Of a stretch of DNA of 64,000 nucleotides, positions 54,543-63,064 are shown piece by piece. How positions within the stretch are numbered: the stretch's first letter is position 1; the number at the start of each line of letters is the position of its first letter. The stretch spans positions 1 through 64,000 of the forward strand of contig DASYDW010000150.1 in assembly GCA_036499395.1 (NCBI GenBank). Direction: 5' to 3'. The translations under genes were made by a program, and so were the position numbers. The stretch comes from Pirellulales bacterium. Lineage in GTDB: Bacteria; Planctomycetota; Planctomycetia; Pirellulales; JACPPG01. The notes under the pieces were generated by a model. It saw only the letters and a list, made by a program, of their open reading frames with translations, was not told where the DNA came from and ran no database searches.

Positions 54543-56507
54543 TTATAGGTAAGCGCGACGATTGTAGATATACCACTCAAACAACAGAATTGCCAAGGCC
54601 CCCAGCAAGACAAACTTCCAGGCGTCGCGCCGGGTTTCTTCCCAGCCTGTGCCCGTGGCAATCTCGTCATGACCGACCTTCAATGTACGATCGGCTACGA
54701 CCTTGACGTCACTTTCGCGGCTGTCGAATAAATTAACGGCAAAGTCGTCGATTTCTCGCCCTTCTGCGCTGGCCCTGTAAAGCCCCACCTTACTGGTGCC
54801 TGTAAAGTGATACTCGTTCCGCTTATCCCGGGTTACGCTCACGGCCGTGGCTGCTTCGCCGGGGGGAAGGATCGACAGCGTCTCGGACGAGGTCTGCGTG
54901 CGCAGCACCACGGGCTGACCGGGCCGGACACTAGCGGTTTTGGCAACTTCTCGATTTCCGCCCAGGTACGACAGCGCGTTGAGAACGAAGACCGGAAAGC
55001 TGGCCCGCACCGGCCAGTTGGTGCCGATTCGTTCGTTTCCTACCAGTTCGAACGCCACGACGACATCCTCGTAGCCATCGCGCGGCGCCACGGCCAGCAG
55101 CGGACCATCGATCGCTTCCAAAAGCATCGTTGAGCCACGCGGCGGCACGAGGGGCTGCGCTTCGATGATCAGCACGTCCGACATGTCGAGCCATTGCATC
55201 AACGGATGCGCGCGATTGATGTCGATGATCTGCGGCACCGTGACCGTATCCTTCTGCTGCCAGGCCTCTCCGGTCGGCAGCCGCGCGATCGACAGCGTAT
55301 TGGCTTGCGGCGCTTGCTCGGGCCGGCATCGGTCATAGATCACCAGGTCCCATTCGCCCGCCGCGGCCGCGCGCTGGTATTGTGGGCTGGCGAGAAATTC
55401 GGGCGCTTGGACGACGATCTCCGCCATTTCGTGCGCCGCTTCGGTGCGCAGCGCCGTTGACAGCGGTTCGTTGCCGGGCGTGACAAACAACACCCGTCCG
55501 CGCCGCGGGGCCGGGACCACGGCCCAAGCTTGATTGTCGATCGCCAGGTCGTCGGGATCCGTGAGCCGCAGTTCGAGCACGCCTGACTTCAGGTTCGCCA
55601 CGTCGAAGCTGACACCACTACTCTTACCGGCCGGCACCGACACGCGCTGCGCATCGACCAAACGGTCGTCGAGGTGTAACTCGACATCCAGCGACACGTC
55701 TTGCGGACCGGAATTCTCCAACCGGCCGAAGGCTTGCACTTTCTCGTCCTTCGATTCGCTGCGTGCCGTGTTGAAGGCCGCGATCGCAACGTTCGCCGCA
55801 TCCGCGGTGCCAATCCATACGGGCGCCGTCGGCGATAGGTTGCCCAATGCGAAATCAGGATCGTCAGCAAAGTTGCCGTCGCTGAAAAAGAAAAGCTGCG
55901 CCGGCAGGCCGGCCGCGGCTTCGCCATCGCTATCGTCGCGGTGCGGATTGGCCAGCACGCTCGCTACGCGCAGCGCCTCGCTGATCGAAGTCGTCTGATC
56001 GGTCGGCTGGATCAGCTCCAATCGTCGGCGCAATTCGCCGCGGTTGTCCGTGAACATCTGTTCGACGCGCGCCGTGTCGGCGAAGCTGACGATCATCGCC
56101 ACGTCCCCTGAGCGCATCTGGTCGATCAGCTCCGCGACTCGCCGCTTGGCCTCGTCCAGACGCGTGGGATGAACGTCGGTCGCCACCATGCTGGCCGAGT
56201 TATCGACGAGGAATATCAATCGATCATGTTGAAACTGCGAGCCCTGCCAGGCCGGACGCAACAGCACTAGCGCCAATAGCGCCCACAGCAGCAATTGCAG
56301 GAACAGCAGCAGGCTTTGCCGCAGCCGCTGCCAGATGCTATTCACTCGCAGGTCGTCGATCGATTTATGCCACAGGTAAGTGCTGGGCACTTCGAGCGGC
56401 TGCCGCTTCAGCTTCAAGAAATACAGCGCGATGATCGCCGGCGGCACCAGCGCCAACAGCGCCCACTGCCACGGGCCGAGCATGCTGGTCCACTGAGGCC
56501 AGGTCAT
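54543..56507 (-). CDS. BatA-like membrane protein with von Willebrand factor A domain
   Basis: A 654-residue protein. Two N-terminal helices (about residues 13-31 and 66-84) enclose the BatA segment LKRQPLEVPSTYLWHKSIDD. The VWA domain follows with the metal site D102-x-S104-x-S106 in FLVDNSASM. A long extracytoplasmic part and a C-terminal helix (VLLGALAILLFEWYIYN) end it. Proteins of this type work with MoxR ATPases and DUF58 proteins, perhaps in envelope protein maturation. Its ATG overlaps the DUF58 stop by four bases. Confidence 0.88.
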   Translation of the reverse strand: MTWPQWTSMLGPWQWALLALVPPAIIALYFLKLKRQPLEVPSTYLWHKSIDDLRVNSIWQRLRQSLLLFLQLLLWALLALVLLRPAWQGSQFQHDRLIFLVDNSASMVATDVHPTRLDEAKRRVAELIDQMRSGDVAMIVSFADTARVEQMFTDNRGELRRRLELIQPTDQTTSISEALRVASVLANPHRDDSDGEAAAGLPAQLFFFSDGNFADDPDFALGNLSPTAPVWIGTADAANVAIAAFNTARSESKDEKVQAFGRLENSGPQDVSLDVELHLDDRLVDAQRVSVPAGKSSGVSFDVANLKSGVLELRLTDPDDLAIDNQAWAVVPAPRRGRVLFVTPGNEPLSTALRTEAAHEMAEIVVQAPEFLASPQYQRAAAAGEWDLVIYDRCRPEQAPQANTLSIARLPTGEAWQQKDTVTVPQIIDINRAHPLMQWLDMSDVLIIEAQPLVPPRGSTMLLEAIDGPLLAVAPRDGYEDVVVAFELVGNERIGTNWPVRASFPVFVLNALSYLGGNREVAKTASVRPGQPVVLRTQTSSETLSILPPGEAATAVSVTRDKRNEYHFTGTSKVGLYRASAEGREIDDFAVNLFDSRESDVKVVADRTLKVGHDEIATGTGWEETRRDAWKFVLLGALAILLFEWYIYNRRAYL

Positions 56508-57394
56508 CGCACCAACCCTCGCGCGCGCAAATAACCCGACACCATCTGATCGACTGGCTGATTACTGCGGGCAAGCAAGTAGCCCACGCCGCGCCGGGTG
56601 CAGAACTCCTGCAAACCACCGACGAACGCTGACACGGTTTGCTTATAGCGCTTCAACAGTGGCAGGCTGACCGTGATCTCGGCTTCGTCGGCGTCTTCGC
56701 AATCCACCAGCCGCAGGTCCCCCTTCACGTCGGGTTCGACCTCTTCCTCGCTCAGCACCTGCACGACGTATGGATCCATGCGCTGCGCGGTGAGGAAGCG
56801 CAGCCCTTCTTCGTAGCCACGTTTGTCGAGCATGTCGCTAATCAAGACGACAATGCCGCGTCCCGTGTTGCGCAGGCAGAAATTCTTGATCCCTTCGGAT
56901 AGTGATGTCGTTTCGCCCGGCTCAATGCTGTTCAGATAGTCGACCATGCGCCACACGCTACTTCGGCCGCGCAGCGAAGGGCCCGGCCGGCCGGCGGATT
57001 GTCCCAACGTTTCGATCTTCACCCGGTCCGAACGGATCAGCCCGATGAACCCCAACGCCGCGGCCAACCGCTTCGCAAATTCCAGCTTCGAGGGGGTGCC
57101 GAAGTTCATTGACTCGCTGGCGTCAACCAGCGCGTAGAAGTGCAGATCTTCTTCCTCGAGAAATAATTTCAGAAACAGCCGATCCAGCCGCGCGTACGTA
57201 TTCCAGTCGACAAACCGCAGATCATCGCCAGGCACGTAGCTGCGGAAGTCGGCGAATTCGACGCTCTGCCCCTTCCGCAGGCTGCGCCGTTCTCCTTTGA
57301 TGCGGCCGCGAAAAATCTTGCGGCTTACCAATTCCAGACGCTCAAGCTGCGCGAGCAGCTCCGGCGTCAATAGGGGCGTATCGGTCGTGGTCAT
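56504..57394 (-). CDS. DUF58 domain protein
   Basis: A 296-residue protein of the DUF58 family. The signature VEFADFRSYVPGDDLRFVDW stands near residues 45-64 and a VWA-like metal motif D91-A-S-E-S follows. DUF58 proteins are regular partners of MoxR ATPases, thought to assemble or activate exported complexes. The ATG at 57394 fits the family start; the frame upstream overlaps moxR and was rejected. It lies between moxR and the BatA-like gene, ten bases after moxR. Confidence 0.92.
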   Translation of the reverse strand: MTTTDTPLLTPELLAQLERLELVSRKIFRGRIKGERRSLRKGQSVEFADFRSYVPGDDLRFVDWNTYARLDRLFLKLFLEEEDLHFYALVDASESMNFGTPSKLEFAKRLAAALGFIGLIRSDRVKIETLGQSAGRPGPSLRGRSSVWRMVDYLNSIEPGETTSLSEGIKNFCLRNTGRGIVVLISDMLDKRGYEEGLRFLTAQRMDPYVVQVLSEEEVEPDVKGDLRLVDCEDADEAEITVSLPLLKRYKQTVSAFVGGLQEFCTRRGVGYLLARSNQPVDQMVSGYLRARGLVR

Positions 57395-57404
57395 CTTCTC
57401 GGTC

Positions 57405-58421
57405 CTAGGCTGCCGCGGACTCTTCCGCTTTTTCCGGAACCAGCTCCAGCAAGTCCAGCAGCACGCGGTCGCTGGCAATTCCCTCGGCCTGGGCTTCGAA
57501 ATTCGGAATCACGCGATGCCGCAAAGCCGGCAGATAGCTGCGACGCACATCCTCGAAGCTCACATTGAATCGCCCAGACAACAACGCCCGCATCTTCGAG
57601 GCCAGGGCCAGCGTCTGCGCGCCGCGCGGACTTGCACCCCAGCGTAGGTACTTGTTCGTCGCGGGAAACGCCAGCGGGCTTTCGGGGTGAGTCGCCATCG
57701 TCAGTCGCACGATGTAATCCTGCACGTGCGGTGCGAGAACAACCTCGCGGATCAGCTTTTGCCAGCGCAGGATCTCGGGGCCGTCCATGACTTTCGCGGG
57801 CGTCACTTCGACGCCGCGCGTCGTGCGGTCGATGATCGTGGCCAGCTCGGCGCGCGTCGAATAACCCACGACCAGCTTGAAGAAGAACCGGTCCAATTGC
57901 GCCTCGGGCAGCGGATACGTCCCTTCCTGCTCGATCGGGTTTTGCGTGGCCAGCACGAAGAACGGTTTCTTCAGCACGTAATGATTGCCCCCGACTGTTA
58001 CCGTTCCTTCCTGCATGGTCTCCAACATGGCCGATTGCGTCTTCGGTGTGGCGCGATTGATCTCGTCCGCCAGGCAGATCTGCGTGAAAATCGGTCCGCG
58101 CTGAAATTCGAATACCCGCTTGCCGTCGGGTGTCTCCATCACCATGTTCGTGCCCAAGATGTCGGCTGGCATCAGGTCAGGCGTGAACTGAATGCGCGAG
58201 AACTCCAGATCGAGCACCGAGGCCAGCGTGCGGACCAAGAGGGTCTTGCCCAGGCCAGGCACCCCTTCGAGCAGGCAATGCCCGCCGACGAACAGGCAGG
58301 TCAGCACCCCCTCGACGATGTCGTCGTGTCCGACAATCACCCGGCCGATCTCGTCGCGCACGGCGGCGTACCGAGAGACAAACTCTCCAGCATCACGCTG
58401 GATCGATTCCCCAATGCTCAT
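57405..58421 (-). CDS. MoxR-family AAA ATPase
   Basis: A 338-residue AAA+ ATPase. Walker A is GVPGLGKT at residues 53-60, Walker B is ICLADEINRATPKTQSAML near 115, and sensor region FVLATQNPIEQEGTYPLPEA follows, all standard for MoxR. MoxR proteins act as chaperones for metal insertion or assembly of exported complexes together with DUF58 and VWA proteins encoded beside them. The ATG at 58421 was preferred to a start 23 codons upstream. It heads a three-gene leftward operon. Confidence 0.94.
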   Translation of the reverse strand: MSIGESIQRDAGEFVSRYAAVRDEIGRVIVGHDDIVEGVLTCLFVGGHCLLEGVPGLGKTLLVRTLASVLDLEFSRIQFTPDLMPADILGTNMVMETPDGKRVFEFQRGPIFTQICLADEINRATPKTQSAMLETMQEGTVTVGGNHYVLKKPFFVLATQNPIEQEGTYPLPEAQLDRFFFKLVVGYSTRAELATIIDRTTRGVEVTPAKVMDGPEILRWQKLIREVVLAPHVQDYIVRLTMATHPESPLAFPATNKYLRWGASPRGAQTLALASKMRALLSGRFNVSFEDVRRSYLPALRHRVIPNFEAQAEGIASDRVLLDLLELVPEKAEESAAA

Positions 58422-58880
58422 TGTCTGTTCCTTTGCAGTAACAGCCGGCCCGGGGTCGTGCGAACGATTCCGCCCAACCGGCTCTCTCATGTCAGCTTAA
58501 CGACTGCAAAACAAAAGACACGCTTCACCTCGCCGAACGGCAGGAGAACGGCGAAGTCTGTGGCCGGGGGCTGCGACCCCGGAGCGGCAAAGTTGACTTG
58601 CCGGCCTCGAAGAGGCCAGCTACAGAAAAGAGGCCGGGACTCGGCGGCACAGCAAGCGTTCAATCCCGAGTTGTCGCCTCGCTGTTTCGGAATGCGGATT
58701 TTCCCGGTGCCAGGCTGCTGAATGGCATACCTCTTTGGACCCTTGTCAGTCGTCCTAACCACCCGTATAGTAATCCGTTGCGCTAACTACGGCGTCATAG
58801 TGTATATTTCCCGGAGGTGCCCGGACGGCCGTCCGGCAGCCCTCTGGTGATCCACTCCTCGCAACCTTTCGAAACCAGTC
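58422..58880. other. Divergent promoter gap with small hairpins
   Basis: About 460 bases between the divergent moxR and Sua5-fusion genes. Two short hairpins are seen, CCGGGG/CCCCGG (58564-58582) and GGCCTC/GAGGCC (58603-58617), plus the 16-base palindrome listed separately. No gene was recognised. Confidence 0.4.
58821..58836. promoter_or_regulatory. 16-base perfect palindrome upstream of the Sua5 fusion gene
   Basis: CCGGACGGCCGTCCGG is a perfect dyad 45 bases before the start codon at 58881. It could be an operator or form a leader hairpin. Confidence 0.3.
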
Positions 58881-60002
58881 ATGCCTCCGGTCGTTCTCGA
58901 TCTGCGCAGCGCGGATGATACGCGCGATGTCGTACATCGCGCGGTGCAGGCGCTTGCCGAAGGGCGGATCGTCGCCTTCCCGACCGAAACCGTCTACGGA
59001 CTGGCCGCCTCGGCGTTGTGCGAATCCGCGGTCAACAAGCTCGTGACGGCCAAGAATCGCGATCCCGGGCGGCCGCTGGCTCTGGCCGTGCGCAGTGCCG
59101 AGGATGCGTTGGACTTTGTGCCGAATATCAGCCCGCTGGGCCAGCGTTTGGCCCGTCGCTGCTGGCCCGGTCCGGTGACGCTGGTCGTGGACGATCATCA
59201 TCCCGAAAGCTTGATCCAGCAGCTTCCTCCCTCGGTGCAAAAAGCTGTGTCGCCCGAGGGGACGATCGGTTTCCGCGTACCGGCGCACCACGCGATTCTC
59301 GATGTACTGCGTCTCTTGGCGGGGCCAATCGTGCTCACCAGTGCCAACCGTAAGGGGCAGCCTGACGCCGTTACGGCGCAGGAAGTCGTCGAGGCGATCG
59401 GCGACGAAGTGAACGTGGTGCTGGATGACGGGCGTTCGCGTTATGGTCAGCCCTCGAGCGTGGTCCGCATCTACGAAGACCATTTCGAGGTCCTACGGCA
59501 GGGGGTCGTATCGGCCCAGACGCTGAAGCGCTTGGGAAGCTCGATCATTCTGTTCGTCTGCACGGGCAACACCTGTCGCAGTCCAATGGCCGAGGGCATG
59601 TTTCGCCAGGCGATGGCGGACCGATTGAAATGCCGCGCCAGCGAAGTCGAAGACCGCGGCGTGTTGGCGGCTTCGGCAGGCCTGGCGGCCATGGCCGGCG
59701 GTCGTGCGACGAACGAAGCCGTGGTCGTGCTCAAAAAGATGGGCATCGACCTTTCGGGGCACGAAAGTCAGCCCCTGACCGAACAATTGGTACGGCACGC
59801 CGACCTGCTGCTGGTGATGACACGCTCGCACCGGCAGGCGATCCTGGCCGAATGGCCCGACGCCGCGGACCGTGTTCGTCTGGTCTGTCGCAATGGCGCA
59901 GACGTGGCCGATCCCATCGGCGGACCGCCGGAAATGTACGAGCGTTGCGCCGCCCAACTCAGGGCTGAAGTCACGGCCTGGGCCGAAGAAATCAAGTTGT
60001 AA
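58881..60002 (+). CDS. Fusion of Sua5/TsaC (YwlC) and YwlE-type phosphatase
   Basis: A 373-residue two-domain protein. Residues 1-215 are a Sua5/YrdC domain (GRIVAFPTETVYGLAASAL; RPLALAV; FRVPAH; LTSANRKGQPDAVT), which makes threonylcarbamoyl-AMP for the t6A base of tRNA. Residues 218-373 are a low-molecular-weight phosphatase with the loop C227-TGN-T231-CRS and a later DPIGGPPEMYERC carrying the general acid Asp. Thr at position 231 matches YwlE, the protein-arginine phosphatase of Bacillus, where tyrosine phosphatases have Ile. rpiB follows directly, as ywlF does in Bacillus. Confidence 0.9.
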   Translation: MPPVVLDLRSADDTRDVVHRAVQALAEGRIVAFPTETVYGLAASALCESAVNKLVTAKNRDPGRPLALAVRSAEDALDFVPNISPLGQRLARRCWPGPVTLVVDDHHPESLIQQLPPSVQKAVSPEGTIGFRVPAHHAILDVLRLLAGPIVLTSANRKGQPDAVTAQEVVEAIGDEVNVVLDDGRSRYGQPSSVVRIYEDHFEVLRQGVVSAQTLKRLGSSIILFVCTGNTCRSPMAEGMFRQAMADRLKCRASEVEDRGVLAASAGLAAMAGGRATNEAVVVLKKMGIDLSGHESQPLTEQLVRHADLLLVMTRSHRQAILAEWPDAADRVRLVCRNGADVADPIGGPPEMYERCAAQLRAEVTAWAEEIKL

Positions 60003-60043
60003 TCTCGGATCCGTTTGGTACCGCCGCAGTGCGGGTTTGAATC

Positions 60044-60499
60044 ATGAAAATCGCCATCGGCAGCGACCATCGGGGCTATGTGGTCAAAGAGAACATCGTG
60101 CAACTGCTCAAGCGAATGGAGCACGAAGTCGTGGATTGCGGCACGCATGACGCTGCGAGCGTCGACTATCCCGATATCGCCTCGGTCGTGGCGCGCCATG
60201 TCAGCAACCATGACGTCGAGCGGGGCATCCTGATCTGTGGCACCGGCATCGGCATGTGCATCGCTGCCAACAAGTTTCCCGGCGTGCGGGCCGCCCCGTG
60301 TCATGATGACCTGTCGGCCGAAATGAGCCGCCGGCACAACGACCTGAACCTGCTCTGCCTGTCGGCCGACATGCTGGGCGAAAAGCTGATCGACCGCATG
60401 GTCGAAATCTGGCTGCGCACCGAATTCGAAGGGGGCCGCCACGCCCGTCGCGTGGAAAAGATCGCCCAACTCGAGACCGAGCACACGACGCAGCCTTAG
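60044..60499 (+). CDS. rpiB: Ribose-5-phosphate isomerase B
   Basis: A 151-residue enzyme that interconverts ribose 5-phosphate and ribulose 5-phosphate in the pentose phosphate pathway. SDHRGYVVKE at the N-terminus and the active Cys C65 in CGTGIGMCIAANK are the family hallmarks, and RRHNDLNLLCLSADMLG follows. The length is normal for RpiB. It lies 41 bases downstream of the Sua5-phosphatase fusion in the same direction, which is probably one transcript. Confidence 0.96.
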   Translation: MKIAIGSDHRGYVVKENIVQLLKRMEHEVVDCGTHDAASVDYPDIASVVARHVSNHDVERGILICGTGIGMCIAANKFPGVRAAPCHDDLSAEMSRRHNDLNLLCLSADMLGEKLIDRMVEIWLRTEFEGGRHARRVEKIAQLETEHTTQP

Positions 60500-60542
60500 C
60501 GATTCTTGAGGGCGCCGGGGCGTGTATCTCTGAGTTGTTGAC

Positions 60543-60749
60543 CTATTCTCGCCGGGCCATTTTTCGATCAAGCGCGTCAGCCAGCAGGTCGGAGAGGTAT
60601 TCGTCGACCTGTTTCCCACCTCCGTCGTCTGGGCCGTTGGCTGGGCGGTTGGCCGCATTCATGCAGAAATCATTCTGTTCGCGCGTAAGCCAGATTGTAA
60701 CGCGTTTCTGGCATTTATCGCCGTTTACCGTAGGAACGAAGTTCGCCAT
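60543..60749 (-). CDS. Small hypothetical protein
   Basis: A 68-residue protein. The segment KRVTIWLTREQNDFCMNAAN and the C-terminal VDEYLSDLLADALDRKM suggest a small strand-helix-helix protein, possibly of ribbon-helix-helix type. GGAG stands upstream of the ATG at a long spacing. It lies opposite to rpiB. It could also be a non-coding frame. Confidence 0.45.
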   Translation of the reverse strand: MANFVPTVNGDKCQKRVTIWLTREQNDFCMNAANRPANGPDDGGGKQVDEYLSDLLADALDRKMARRE

Positions 60750-61061
60750 CTAATAAGTGCTCCGCAAAAGTGTGGCATGTCCAGCGATGCCTTAGGGCCT
60801 CGCTAGTTACAGTCGAAATCGTATCGAGCTTGTCGCGCACCTGGAGTTGATTGCAATAATCCGAGAGCACGGCATGGTCCCTCCGCCGGTGGGCAATGTC
60901 AAGAAAGAGGATTGGGGTAGCAGAAGAAATCTGCTAAGCATCGGGATTGACAGGCCAATCAAAAGTTGTCTGGCAAGACGCTCCCGAAATGCAGCAACAA
61001 TTCGAGGGTTAGGCTAAATCGAGACTACATGCCGGCGTTGCCGCAGTTACACGTGCAGCGA
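60750..61061. other. Non-coding gap
   Basis: About 310 bases between the small hypothetical gene and the end of the ABC permease gene. No gene, repeat or clear terminator was seen. Confidence 0.35.
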
Positions 61062-62381
61062 TTACTCGTGACGCAGCGCCTCGATCGGGTCCATCGCCGC
61101 GGCACGTGTCGCCGGGTAGAGTCCAAACACGACACCGACCGCAACCGAGATCCCAAACGCCACCGGGATCGACCACGGCACGATCTGCGGAGCAATCGTG
61201 TGTACGACCTCGGGCAGGTTCTCCATCACTTGCGGGAAGAAGTACTCCATGCCGGAGCGCGCGGCCTCGGTCACCATGCCGCAGGTCAGGCCGCCCGCCA
61301 CGCCCGTCAGCCCGCCGACGATCGATAGCACGATCGTTTCGACCAGGAACTGCCGCGTGATGTCGCTACGCTTGGCCCCCAGAGCGCGGCGAATGCCGAT
61401 CTCGCGCGTGCGCTCTGTGACCGTGGCTAGCATGATGTTCATGATGCCGATGCCGCCGACGATCAGCGAGATGGCCGCGATCAAGCCCATGAACACGATA
61501 AACATCAACCGCGTCGTCTTGGCTTGCTCTAACAGGTCCAAGGGGACGGTGATGGCGTAATCGGCGATGCGATGCTTCGACGAGATGATATTCCGCACCA
61601 CGTCGGCCGTGGCTAGCACGTTATCGACACTGTCGACGCGCAGCGTGACCTGCGACAGTTCGAGGATTTCGCCTTCGAACGATCCGCTGCGGCGCGTCAC
61701 CACGATGTCGCCGATCCGCGTCCACAGCGTAGTGATCGGGATATAGACGTCGTCGGTAAAATCCTGCGCGGCCAGCGAGCCACCGACGCCGGCCGTCGAG
61801 TCGCGCGGCTTCATCACACCCACGACGACGTAGTAGTCCTCTTCGATGCGGATGCTCGCGCCGATCGGGTTCTCGTACGGAAACAGTCGGTCAGCCACCT
61901 CGGACGACAGGGCGCAGGTCTTTTCCTTCTGCTCCATCTCGGCGTCGCTGATGAAATGGCCGCGGTCCACTTCCAGGTGCGTGACCTGGGCATATTCCGG
62001 TGTGCAACCCACCAAGCGGCCGTCGACCAGACGGTCGTTATGGCGGAACTGCCGGCGCAGCTCGCGAATCTTCAGCCCGCGGTCGATCGTCTTGATCGTC
62101 ATCAACCGCTCGTAGTCTTCGCGCTTCAGCCCGTAGGGGATTGGGCCGCGGCTGTCAGGCAACGATTCGTTGGGTGGTTTTACCGAGCGGACGATGATGT
62201 TGTCCGCCCCCAGGCTTTCGATCTGCTCTTGCGCCTTCTTGCTGATTCCTTCGCCAATGGCCAGCAGCCAGATCACGCTCGCCACGCCGATGAAGATGCC
62301 CAGCACCGTCAGCAGCGATCGCAGCGGGTGCAAGAGCAAGCTCTTCACCCCGAGTGACCAGGTACGCAGGCCGAAAGTCAT
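61062..62381 (-). CDS. MacB-type ABC transporter permease
   Basis: A 439-residue permease with the MacB/FtsX layout: one N-terminal helix (LLTVLGIFIGVASVIWLLAI), a large periplasmic part (about residues 50-310), then three helices. The cytoplasmic motif TERTREIGIRRALGAKRSDI is typical, and the end reads GLYPATRAAAMDPIEALRHE. Such permeases drive outer-membrane export or lipoprotein and peptide handling. Its start overlaps the ATPase gene by four bases. It is the last gene of the operon in the window. Confidence 0.93.
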   Translation of the reverse strand: MTFGLRTWSLGVKSLLLHPLRSLLTVLGIFIGVASVIWLLAIGEGISKKAQEQIESLGADNIIVRSVKPPNESLPDSRGPIPYGLKREDYERLMTIKTIDRGLKIRELRRQFRHNDRLVDGRLVGCTPEYAQVTHLEVDRGHFISDAEMEQKEKTCALSSEVADRLFPYENPIGASIRIEEDYYVVVGVMKPRDSTAGVGGSLAAQDFTDDVYIPITTLWTRIGDIVVTRRSGSFEGEILELSQVTLRVDSVDNVLATADVVRNIISSKHRIADYAITVPLDLLEQAKTTRLMFIVFMGLIAAISLIVGGIGIMNIMLATVTERTREIGIRRALGAKRSDITRQFLVETIVLSIVGGLTGVAGGLTCGMVTEAARSGMEYFFPQVMENLPEVVHTIAPQIVPWSIPVAFGISVAVGVVFGLYPATRAAAMDPIEALRHE

Positions 62382-63064
62382 CGCCGCACGTCCGATTGCA
62401 AAAGGCCGTCTTTCAGTCGAATGATCCGCTTGGCACGCTCGGCCACGTCTTCTTCGTGCGTGACCATGATGATGGTCTTGCCTTCGTCTTGATTCAGCCG
62501 CCCGAGCAGGTCGAGAATCTCGTGCGAAGTGACCGAATCCAGATTGCCCGTCGGTTCGTCGGCCAGCATGAAGTAGGGATCGTTGACCAGGCTGCGGGCG
62601 ATCGCGGCACGCTGCTGCTGACCGCCGGAAAGCTGCGTCGGTCGGTGCCCCAACCGTTCACCCAGGCCGACCATGCTAGCCAGTTCTTTGCAGCGGGCTC
62701 GCGTCTTCGAATTCAACAGTCCGCCGTAGTACAACGGTACTTCGATATTCTCAACGACCGTCAACTGCGCGATCAGGTTGTACGACTGGAAGACGAAGCC
62801 GATGCGTTGGGCGCGGACCTCGGAGAGTCGATCGTCCGACATCTTCGCGACGTCGTCCCCCCCCAGGAAATAACGTCCGCCGCTGGGGCGATCGAGACAG
62901 CCCAACAGGTTCAAGAGCGTACTCTTGCCCGAGCCGGACGGACCCATGATGGCGACATAATCGCCCTCGGGGACTTCGATCGTGACGCCGCGTAGGGCGT
63001 GTACCGTTTCTCCGCCGAGCACGTATTCCTTTTTCAGATCCTCGACTCGAAAGGCGAGGTTCAT
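62378..63064 (-). CDS. MacB/LolD-type ABC transporter ATP-binding protein
   Basis: A 228-residue ATPase. Walker A is GPSGSGKST, the Q-loop lies in FVFQSYNLIAQLTVVEN, the signature is LSGGQQQRAAIARSL, Walker B is YFMLADEPTGNLDS and the H-loop is MVTHEEDVAE. The set is complete and places it with the MacB/LolD export group. It overlaps the permease gene by four bases and the adaptor gene by four, so the three proteins form a tripartite exporter. Confidence 0.95.
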   Translation of the reverse strand: MNLAFRVEDLKKEYVLGGETVHALRGVTIEVPEGDYVAIMGPSGSGKSTLLNLLGCLDRPSGGRYFLGGDDVAKMSDDRLSEVRAQRIGFVFQSYNLIAQLTVVENIEVPLYYGGLLNSKTRARCKELASMVGLGERLGHRPTQLSGGQQQRAAIARSLVNDPYFMLADEPTGNLDSVTSHEILDLLGRLNQDEGKTIIMVTHEEDVAERAKRIIRLKDGLLQSDVRR

